This document shows, one piece after another, positions 57,372 to 64,000 of a stretch of DNA of 64,000 bases. The notes beneath the pieces are model-generated. The model saw only the letters and a list, made by a program, of their open reading frames with translations. It was not told where the DNA came from and made no database searches. The position numbers were made by a program, and so were the translations under genes. How positions within the stretch are numbered: the stretch's first letter is position 1; each line of letters starts with the position of its first letter. Source of the DNA: Actinomadura graeca (GTDB lineage Bacteria; Actinomycetota; Actinomycetes; Streptosporangiales; Streptosporangiaceae); the NCBI RefSeq assembly GCF_019175365.1, contig NZ_CP059572.1, positions 8,494,001 to 8,558,000 on the forward strand, given 5' to 3'.

Positions 57372-59309
57372 GTGGCGGAAGCCGAGGGCACGCCGGTTGC
57401 TCCGGCGGCGGGAACGCCCGCGCCGGCGGGTGCGCACGCCGCCGTGCCGGACCTGGAGGACCTGCGGGGGGCCGCGCACGACCGCGCCGTCCTGTCCGAG
57501 GCCCGGGTCGTGCTGGCGCGGCGGCTGGGCGTCCCGCCGGGGGAGGCCCTGCAGCACCTCATCTGGCTGGCGCGCGATCTCGACCTCGAGCTGGCCGAGG
57601 CGGCGGGGCTCGTGGTCGGCGTCCGCGACGAGGACGCCGGGGCCGGGCCGATCGGGGCGATCATGGCGGGCCGGGGGGCGCCCCGCGCCGAGGACGCCGG
57701 GGCGCGGCAGGCCGTGGTGTCGAAGGCCGAGGACGTGCTGCGCCGCGTCCGGGCCGAGGACACCGCGGGGGACGCGGAGATCATCGCGGGCCTGCCCGAG
57801 GACCCGGTGGCCAGGGCCGTGCTGGACGGGACGCTGGACGGCGCGGCGCACCTGGTCCCGGTCCGCGGCCGGGACGGGGAGGTCGTGGACTTCCTGTACG
57901 CCGAGCTCAACGAGGTCGCGCGCGACCTGTTCGGCCGGGGCGCGGAGGAGCTGGCGGGGCTGCGGCTGGTGCAGACCGACCCCGGGACGGTCCTGAGCGG
58001 CCTGTTCGACGCCTATGTGGAGGTGCTGGAGACCGGGGCGCGGCTGGAGCGCGGGTCGATGACGCACTCCACCGCCCAGGGAGGGCTCTCGCGGACGTCC
58101 CGGATGAGCGTGCGCTGCGTGGCGGTGCCCACCGGCGTGTGCGTGACCTGGCGCTACCACCGGGAGGAGGACCGGCAGGCGCGGCGGCTGGAGCGGGTCG
58201 AGCGGCTCGCCCTGCTCGGCTTCGGCGAGTGGGACCTCGCGACCGGCGAGGCGGACTGGACGCCGCAGATGCTCGCCAACTACGGGCTGCTCCCCGACGA
58301 GGTGCCGCCGATGCCGCACGACCTGCCGAAGGTCGTGGCGGACGACGACCTGCCGCTGGTGGAGGAGGCGGTCCAGACGCTGTTCTCGCGCCGGGAGCCG
58401 GTGGAGGCCGAGCACCGCGTCACCGGCCAGGACGGCACGGCCCGGCACCTGTGGGTGTTCGCCGAGCCGGTGCTGGACGCCTCCGGGCTGCCGGTGTCGA
58501 TCAACATCGTCTCGCAGGACATCACCCGGCGGCGTGGGGTGGAGCGGGCGCTGGCCGAGACCCGCCGTCAGATGCTGGAGCAGCGGGCGAAGACGGCGCA
58601 GGAGCGGCGGGTGGCGGTGACGCTGCGGCGTGCCATCCTGCCGGACGAGCACGAGCTGGAGGACCTGCCGGGCCTGCGGGTCGCCCTGCGCAGCCTGGCC
58701 GCCGAGAGCACCGCCCGCATCGGCGGGGACTGGTTCGCGACCCGCGCGATGCTGGACGGGCGGGCGCTGTTCGCGATCGGGGACGCCGCCGGGCACGGGC
58801 TGCCGGCGGCCGCGGCGATGGCCCGCACCCGCAACGGCCTGCTCGGGCTCGCCTCCACCGGGCAGCCGCCCGGGAAGCTGGTGGGCTGGCTGAACGAGCT
58901 GGTCGGCCATATCCAGCCGCCCGCGACGGGAACCGCGGTCGTCGCCCGCTTCGAGCCCCGGCGCCGCGTCCTGGAGTGGACGTGCGCGGGCCATCCGCCG
59001 CCGATCCTGGTGCGGGACGGGCGGGCGGCGCCGATGGAGGTGGCGCCGGACCCGATGCTCGGCGCGGTCCCGGGATGGGAGTACGCCACGGTCAAGACCC
59101 GGCTGAAGTCGGGCGACCTGGTCTTCCTCTACACCGACGGCCTGGTGGAGCGCAGGGACGCCGACCTGGACGAGCGGATCGGGCGGCTCACGAAGATCCT
59201 GCAGGAGTGCTCCTCGGGCCCCGACCTGGTCCTGAACGAGGTGCTCGCGCGGATGGAACACGACCGGGCGGCCGACGACACGACGCTCTTCGCGATCAGC
59301 GTGGAGTGA
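57372..59309 (+). CDS. ANTAR-PAS-SpoIIE-type protein phosphatase
   Basis: 645 residues from GTG 57372. An ANTAR-like RNA-binding helix set lies at about 30-75 (AVLSEARVVLARRLGVPPGE, ALQHLIWLARDLDLELAEAA), a PAS-like domain at about 155-250, a second PAS at about 270-385 (LLGFGEWDLATGEADWTPQM, VFAEPVLDASGLPVSINIVS), and a PP2C/SpoIIE domain at about 405-640 (GGDWFATRAMLDGRALFAIG, DAAGHGLPAAAAMARTR, GDLVFLYTDGLVERRDADLD, DDTTLFAI). Such RsbU-like phosphatases relieve anti-sigma systems; the partner is unknown. Confidence 0.85.
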   Translation: MAEAEGTPVAPAAGTPAPAGAHAAVPDLEDLRGAAHDRAVLSEARVVLARRLGVPPGEALQHLIWLARDLDLELAEAAGLVVGVRDEDAGAGPIGAIMAGRGAPRAEDAGARQAVVSKAEDVLRRVRAEDTAGDAEIIAGLPEDPVARAVLDGTLDGAAHLVPVRGRDGEVVDFLYAELNEVARDLFGRGAEELAGLRLVQTDPGTVLSGLFDAYVEVLETGARLERGSMTHSTAQGGLSRTSRMSVRCVAVPTGVCVTWRYHREEDRQARRLERVERLALLGFGEWDLATGEADWTPQMLANYGLLPDEVPPMPHDLPKVVADDDLPLVEEAVQTLFSRREPVEAEHRVTGQDGTARHLWVFAEPVLDASGLPVSINIVSQDITRRRGVERALAETRRQMLEQRAKTAQERRVAVTLRRAILPDEHELEDLPGLRVALRSLAAESTARIGGDWFATRAMLDGRALFAIGDAAGHGLPAAAAMARTRNGLLGLASTGQPPGKLVGWLNELVGHIQPPATGTAVVARFEPRRRVLEWTCAGHPPPILVRDGRAAPMEVAPDPMLGAVPGWEYATVKTRLKSGDLVFLYTDGLVERRDADLDERIGRLTKILQECSSGPDLVLNEVLARMEHDRAADDTTLFAISVE

Positions 59310-59799
59310 GGCAGGTCACAGCCCTGCCCGGCCGGTGACCCCGCGTGATGCAGGACACGCCGACGCACGGGCGGCCGGCCGATGCCGGGAGCCCGCCACG
59401 CGCCGGACTTTCTTTACCCGGCCGTTGCGCAGCCTCGTCAAGGTAAAATCCGAGACCCGCGCTGTGCGGGGAAAACCCGGTGCCATAAGGGCTTTCGCCT
59501 GGTCGGACGTCCCTTCCGCGCCGACCTGCGGAAAGATCGGGAAGACCCTGCCGGGTGGCGGCGTTGGGAGTCTCTTGGAAGGCTCTTGAGCAGGCAAGAC
59601 AGTGCTTTGTGCCTGGTTTGCTTTTCTTGGGATGGTTGGTACCTTCTACCCAATCACCAACGCGTTCCATGCGTTGTGTCCGGTCGCGCCGAGCGCGGCC
59701 GCAGGTCGCGGAGCGATGACGCACGCGACGCGCGCCAGGACGATGCGCGCCAGTCAAGATCAGTCGCAGAGATACATCCGACAACGGCATCGCACGGCG
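59310..59799. other. 490-bp gap before the riboswitch
   Basis: It should hold the promoter of the riboswitch transcript. The middle part is less GC-rich (near 59600-59660). I recognise no gene or further RNA. Confidence 0.4.
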
Positions 59800-59946
59800 C
59801 GATGCCAGGCCGAGTCCGTGCCGGTCGTCACGACCGGACGGAGCCGGGGACCCAGGTTCCAGGGGTGAATCGGGGCGCTCTCAGAGCGCGCCGTAGGGCT
59901 GCTTCCATGCCCGAATCCGTCAGCTAACCCGGTAGGCGCCATGGAA
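59800..59946 (+). promoter_or_regulatory. Cyclic di-AMP riboswitch (ydaO/yuaA type)
   Basis: Conserved blocks in order: GCCGAGTCCGT, GACGGAGCCGGGGACCCAGG, AGGGGTGAATCGG, CCGTAGGG, CCCGAATCCGTCAGCTAACC and GGTAGGCG. These match the c-di-AMP riboswitch upstream of rpf and NlpC/CHAP hydrolases in actinomycetes. It lies directly upstream of the CHAP gene; high c-di-AMP should shut off expression (from family knowledge). Confidence 0.93.
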
Positions 59947-59964
59947 GACAAGGAGATTCCCCGC

Positions 59965-60708
59965 ATGACCGGTCGTTTCAATCGACTGTCCCTGACCAGC
60001 CTCAGCCCCGAGGACCGGGCCGTCGGCGTCGCCGTCGGCGCCGTGCTCGCCGGCGCCGTCGGGCTGGCGGTGTTCAACCCCCTCTCCGGTGACCGCGCGA
60101 CCGCCGAGACCCCGGCCCGCGCCGCGGCCGCCGCGCACGTTTCGGGCAAGTCCGCGAAGGCCGCCGGCCTCTCGGCCGCCGAGGCCCGCCGGGAGGGCTT
60201 CAAGGTGGCCCCCCACCGCGTCAAGCCGTCCGAAGTGATCAAGATGGCGGAGTCGCAGGTCGGCATCCGCGAGGGCAAGAACGGTCGGACCAAGTACCAC
60301 AAGTGGTACATGTCGACCCCGCACGCGGCCGAGACCGCCCGGCGCGACGGCGGCGCCGTCGCCGACTACGACGGCGCCCAGTGGTGCAACATGTTCGTCT
60401 CCTGGGTCGGCGCGCAGGTCGGCGCCAAGGACATGGGCTGGGACGCCTACACCGTCCAGCACGCCACCTGGTTCAAGAAGGAGGACCGCTGGGGCACCAA
60501 GGCCCGGCCCGGCGCGGTCGTGTTCTTCGACTGGAAGGACGGCCGTTCCGGCGGGATCGGCGGCATCCAGCACGTCGGCCTCGTCGTCAAGGACAACGGC
60601 GACGGCACGATCGACACCGTCGAGGGCAACACCGGCAACGCCGTCAAGCGGAAGGTCCGCAAGACCTCCCAGGTCGTCGGCTACGGCTACCCCGACTACC
60701 GGGGCTGA
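59965..60708 (+). CDS. CHAP-domain cell-wall hydrolase
   Basis: 247 residues. ATG 59965 is chosen because AAGGAG lies 9 nt upstream; an in-frame ATG at 59941 overlaps the riboswitch end. One N-terminal hydrophobic segment (AVGVAVGAVLAGAVGLAVFN) as signal or anchor, then a CHAP domain (VIKMAESQVGIREGKNGRTK, AQWCNMFVSWVGAQ with catalytic Cys, GGIQHVGLVVKD with His, DTVEGNTGNAV). Probably cuts peptidoglycan during growth or resuscitation, under c-di-AMP control. Confidence 0.9.
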   Translation: MTGRFNRLSLTSLSPEDRAVGVAVGAVLAGAVGLAVFNPLSGDRATAETPARAAAAAHVSGKSAKAAGLSAAEARREGFKVAPHRVKPSEVIKMAESQVGIREGKNGRTKYHKWYMSTPHAAETARRDGGAVADYDGAQWCNMFVSWVGAQVGAKDMGWDAYTVQHATWFKKEDRWGTKARPGAVVFFDWKDGRSGGIGGIQHVGLVVKDNGDGTIDTVEGNTGNAVKRKVRKTSQVVGYGYPDYRG

Positions 60709-60758
60709 CCCGCTCCCGCCGCAGGGCGCCCCTCCCCCGAGGCGCCCGCGTCCCCCAC

Positions 60759-60791
60759 GGAAGGCGCCCGGTCCCCCGCCGGGCGCCTTCC
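60759..60791. terminator. Terminator hairpin after CHAP gene
   Basis: 12-bp perfect arms 60759-60770 (GGAAGGCGCCCG) and 60780-60791, loop of 9 nt; no U-tract. Confidence 0.75.
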
Positions 60792-60946
60792 GGCTGTCCG
60801 CCCCGAGCCTCCAGGTGTTTCCTCCATGTCGGGTAATGCCAATCAATGAGGCCCTTTGACTGATCTTGGACGTCTGCGCGGCGTTCCGGGAAACACACTC
60901 TCTGACGTATCCGCCCGGTTACGGGGGAGTCGGGGAGGGGAGGGCC

Positions 60947-63865
60947 ATGCGGGCGCGCCCGGAGGCCAGCGTGGTGGTGATCGCCTACAACGACGAGCGG
61001 CGGCTGCCCCGCGCGGTCGCCTCGGTGCTGGCGCAGTCGCTGGGCGGCGTCGAGACGGTGATCGTCGACGACGCGAGCACCGACGGGACCGCGCGGGCGG
61101 CCGACCGGCTGGCCGCCGCGCACCCGGGACGGGTCCGCGCCGTCCACCTGCCGTCCAACTCGGGGGGCTGCGGCCGTCCCCGCAACACCGGGATCGAGCG
61201 GTCGAGCGGCCGCTACGTGATGTTCCTCGACAGCGACGACCTGCTGGACCGGCACGCCTGCCTCAACCTCGTCTCGGCCGCGGAGGAGACCGGCGCCGAC
61301 CTGGTCTCGGGCCTGTGCGAGCGGATCTTCCTGGACGTGCCCGAGGGGCGGAAGGACCGCGTCCGCCCCTGGTATCCGTGGCTCTACAGGCATAGCGCGG
61401 TGCACCGGTCGCTGAGCGAGCGGCCCAACCTCCTCTACGACACGCTGTCGACCAACAAGGCGTACCGCCGGGCCTTCCTGGAGGACAACGGGCTGCGGTT
61501 CGCCGAGCGGCTCCACTACGAGGACCTGCTGTTCACGGCGGAGGCGTACCTCGCGGCGGGGCGGACGGCGCTGATCCCCCACCGGGTCTACCACTGGCTG
61601 GTCAAGGAGCGGGAGGTCCCGCCGTCGATCTCCAGCCGGCGGGCCGAGGTCGCCAATTTCGCCGACCGGCTGGAGGTCCACCGGCGCATCGACATGCTGT
61701 TCGCGCTGCGCGGCGCCCACGATCTGAGACGGGCGAAGGACGTCAAGTTCGTCAACCACGACCTGGTCCTCTGCCTGCGCGAGCTGCGCGGCCGCGACCC
61801 CGGCCACCGGGCCCGGCTCCTGGACTCGGCCGCCCGCTACCTCGCGGAGCTGGATCCGAGGGCCTTCGAGACGGCCCACCCGATGGCGGCCATCGCCGCG
61901 TACCTGACCCGCGAGGGCGACCACGCCGGGGCGCTGGCGGCGGCCGAGTACGGCCGGGCCGCACGTCCTGAGCTGCGCGTCCATCTGGAGGAGCAGCGGG
62001 ACGGGCGGGTCCTCTGGGGCGGCGCCCCGTCCCCGGACGGCGCCGCGCCCTCGCACGGGGTGGCCGCCTGGACGGCAAGGGCGGCGGGCCGCCGGATCCT
62101 GGACGTGACCGACTTCGGCTTCCACGAGCGGCCCCTCCGGGAACTGCGCCCGGCGAACACGGTCACGGGACTGGAGATGCGCGGCGACAAGGCGCACATG
62201 TCCGGCTACGTGCTCAACCCGTTGGAGCGGATACGTCCGGACTCCCGCCTCGCGGCCACGCTGGAGTTCCGCGACCGGCGCCGTCCGTCGCGCCGTCGGC
62301 GGACCCGGGCCCGGATCGAGCACCGCGGAGGGCGGCTGGACTGGCGGGCCGACTTCGACCCGCGCCGCGTCCACCCGGTCGGCTTCGTCGATCCCGTCTG
62401 GGACGTCCTGCTCCGAGTGCGGGTGGACGGCGAGGAGCTGGTCACCCGGCCCGGCGACGGCGCGGGATCACCTCCGCTCGACGGGGTCGCCCTTCCGGTA
62501 CGGCCCCGGCTGACGCGGCTCGCGGCCGGCCGTCTCCGCTCGTACGTCACCGGGGGCGGCCACCTGGCCTTCACCCTCGACCCGGGCGGCGCTCCGGCCC
62601 GGCTTGCCGGGGCGGCCGTGCACCGGGCCGCGACGACGCGCGCCGCGCGGCGGGCCTGGCGCGAGGTCCGGCGGCTGAAGTCGTCGGCACGCGGGCTGCT
62701 GACGTCCCGCGCGACCAAGACGGCCGTGTTCAACCGGGTGCTGAGCCGGTTGCCCGTCCGCGCCGGGCTCGTGGTCTTCGAGAGCCACCTCGGCGCCCGG
62801 TACGCCGGCAACCCCAAGTACATCTACCGGGAGCTGCGCCGCTCGGGCCGGCCCGTCCGGGCGGTGTGGTCGTACGCGGCGTCCGCGAAGGGGTTCCCGC
62901 AGGACGCGACCCTGGTCAGGCGGGGATCCTGGGCCTACCACCTGGCGCTCGCGCGGGCCCGGTTCTGGGTCGACGACCAGGGATATCCGGACGGCCTCCG
63001 CAAACGGCCGGAGACCACCTACATCCAGACCTGGCACGGCTCGGCGTACAAGCCGATGGGGACGGACAAGCCGAGCGTGAAGAGCGGCCCGAGGTCCGAG
63101 CGGGCCCGGCTGCGGCGCATGGCAGAGCGGTTCGACTGCTTCCTCGTGCGGTCCGGGCACGACGCCGGCACCCTGGCCAGGGGCCTCGGCGTCCGCGCCG
63201 AGCTGCTCGCGTCCGGCTACCCGCGCAACGACCCGCTCGTCACCGGCGTGGACGGCGATCCGGAGCTGGCCGCCGAGATCGCCGCGCTCCGCGGCTCGCT
63301 CGGCCTCGGCGACGGCCGCCGCGCCGTGCTGTACGCGCCGACGTTCCGCACCGGCCCCGGCGGGCGCCCGGTCCGCCGGCTGGATCCCCCCGTCGACCCC
63401 GCGGTGTTCGCCCGCGAGCTGGGCGGCGAGCTGGTACTGCTCGTCCGGCCCCACTATCTGTGCGAGGCCGCGCTCCCGCCCTCCGCGCACGACGTGATGC
63501 GCGACGCCGGCGCCGTCCCCGACGTGACACCGCTGCTGCTGCTCGCGGACGCGCTGGTCACCGACCACTCCTCGATCATGTTCGACTTCGCGCTGCTCGA
63601 CCGGCCGATCATCCTGCACCTCCCGGACGAGGACGGCCTCGACACCGGCTACTTCGACCTGCGGCGGCACGCCCCCGGCCCGATCACGCGCACCGAGGAC
63701 GAGCTCGTCGCCGCGCTCGCCGGCCTGCGCTCACCGGGCGACGCCCACGCGGCCCGCCGCCGGGCGTTCGCGCTGCGGTTCGGCGAGCACGACCGCGGGA
63801 CCGCCGCCCGCACGGTCGTGGAACGCTACTTCGGCGAAGGGAGCGGCCGTGGCCGGACCTCGTGA
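60947..63865 (+). CDS. Bifunctional GT2 glycosyltransferase / CDP-glycerol glycerophosphotransferase
   Basis: 972 residues. ATG 60947 follows GGGGAGGGGAGG; an upstream frame extension to 60866 lacks such a site. N-terminal GT-A domain: ASVVVIAYNDERRLPRAVAS, VIVDDASTDGT, VMFLDSDDLLDRHA (about 95). C-terminal TagF-like domain (about 610-950): YAGNPKYIYRELRRSGRPVR, TYIQTWHGSAYKPMGTD, LLASGYPRNDPLV, AVLYAPTFRTGP, LLVRPHYL, DALVTDHSSIMFDFALLDRP. Predicted to build teichoic-acid-like polyol-phosphate polymers at the membrane; overlaps the next gene by 17 nt. Confidence 0.9.
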   Translation: MRARPEASVVVIAYNDERRLPRAVASVLAQSLGGVETVIVDDASTDGTARAADRLAAAHPGRVRAVHLPSNSGGCGRPRNTGIERSSGRYVMFLDSDDLLDRHACLNLVSAAEETGADLVSGLCERIFLDVPEGRKDRVRPWYPWLYRHSAVHRSLSERPNLLYDTLSTNKAYRRAFLEDNGLRFAERLHYEDLLFTAEAYLAAGRTALIPHRVYHWLVKEREVPPSISSRRAEVANFADRLEVHRRIDMLFALRGAHDLRRAKDVKFVNHDLVLCLRELRGRDPGHRARLLDSAARYLAELDPRAFETAHPMAAIAAYLTREGDHAGALAAAEYGRAARPELRVHLEEQRDGRVLWGGAPSPDGAAPSHGVAAWTARAAGRRILDVTDFGFHERPLRELRPANTVTGLEMRGDKAHMSGYVLNPLERIRPDSRLAATLEFRDRRRPSRRRRTRARIEHRGGRLDWRADFDPRRVHPVGFVDPVWDVLLRVRVDGEELVTRPGDGAGSPPLDGVALPVRPRLTRLAAGRLRSYVTGGGHLAFTLDPGGAPARLAGAAVHRAATTRAARRAWREVRRLKSSARGLLTSRATKTAVFNRVLSRLPVRAGLVVFESHLGARYAGNPKYIYRELRRSGRPVRAVWSYAASAKGFPQDATLVRRGSWAYHLALARARFWVDDQGYPDGLRKRPETTYIQTWHGSAYKPMGTDKPSVKSGPRSERARLRRMAERFDCFLVRSGHDAGTLARGLGVRAELLASGYPRNDPLVTGVDGDPELAAEIAALRGSLGLGDGRRAVLYAPTFRTGPGGRPVRRLDPPVDPAVFARELGGELVLLVRPHYLCEAALPPSAHDVMRDAGAVPDVTPLLLLADALVTDHSSIMFDFALLDRPIILHLPDEDGLDTGYFDLRRHAPGPITRTEDELVAALAGLRSPGDAHAARRRAFALRFGEHDRGTAARTVVERYFGEGSGRGRTS

Positions 63866-64000
63866 CGTCTTCATCGTCTGCAACAACGCCGACGACATGG
63901 GCGGCCTCCAGCGGTGGGCGCACCACATGGCCCGGCTACTGGCCGGGCGGGGCGACCGCGTCACCCTCGTCGGCATCACCCGCGGGGAGACGCCCTACCA
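63849..64000 (+). CDS. Glycosyltransferase (GT4-like), N-terminal part only
   Basis: GTG 63849 with GAAGGGAG upstream; begins VAGPRDVFIVCNNADDMGGL, QRWAHHMARLLAGRGDRVTL, VGITRGETPY, the N-terminal Rossmann start of GT4 enzymes (MGGLQRW...). Runs off the right edge. Overlaps the TagF-like gene, so it is part of a wall-polymer operon. Confidence 0.75.
   Translation, partial: MAGPRDVFIVCNNADDMGGLQRWAHHMARLLAGRGDRVTLVGITRGETPY

Noticed and set aside
57333..59261. Two further long frames (about 640-660 codons) over the SpoIIE phosphatase gene
   Set aside because: High GC keeps all frames open; only the frame from 57372 shows PAS and PP2C motifs.

Overview
The window is very GC-rich and looks like an actinomycete chromosome of the Streptosporangiales type (an Actinomadura-like organism is my inference, not proven). 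Most of it is foreign DNA stacked at one tRNA gene. A tRNA-Pro(GGG) lies at 54287-54360 on the minus strand. Its 3' 43 bp are repeated exactly at 44318-44360, so two integrative elements sit in tandem at the 3' end of this tRNA.

Element A (1 to about 44360, left end outside the window) is plasmid-like. It carries a replication-type HTH protein with iteron-like repeats inside the gene (4240-5427), a Ser/Thr kinase with a phosphatase remnant, a DnaN sliding-clamp paralogue, and a ParB / PD-(D/E)XK nuclease / RDF-like run. It also has three DNA methyltransferases without a restriction enzyme, a DUF932 protein, a ComM-like protein with degraded ATPase motifs, TerD, and an internal tyrosine recombinase. 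Its transfer genes are an FtsK/TraB-type translocase and two paralogous Spd-like membrane proteins. A STAND (NB-ARC) ATPase with eight near-identical 126-bp TPR repeats is bracketed by inverted repeats next to a frameshifted IS1182-like transposase. An Xis-like protein and a tyrosine integrase with a LacI-type HTH inside its catalytic domain end the element at the att site. Several genes are broken.

Element B (44318-54328) is a compact pSAM2-like actinomycete integrative and conjugative element: GntR repressor with ACTAGT operators, SCO3933-like protein, TraB translocase, DUF2637/Spd protein, DUF3307-like membrane protein, rolling-circle Rep, Xis and Int. Between the transfer and replication genes is a train of tiny Cys-rich zinc-ribbon-like proteins of 32-47 aa. 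Three intergenic hairpins share the loop motif GCCTGCCAGCA followed by CACTCACC, each upstream of a start codon. A 151-bp nested near-palindrome near attL is an origin candidate. Identical 20-bp sites lie about 97 bp inside both att cores.

From 54361 to the end is ordinary chromosome: a serine hydrolase-like lipoprotein, a PLP decarboxylase coupled to a GNAT acetyltransferase, an ANTAR-PAS-SpoIIE phosphatase, a c-di-AMP riboswitch controlling a CHAP-domain cell-wall hydrolase, and the start of a wall-teichoic-acid-type glycosyltransferase operon.
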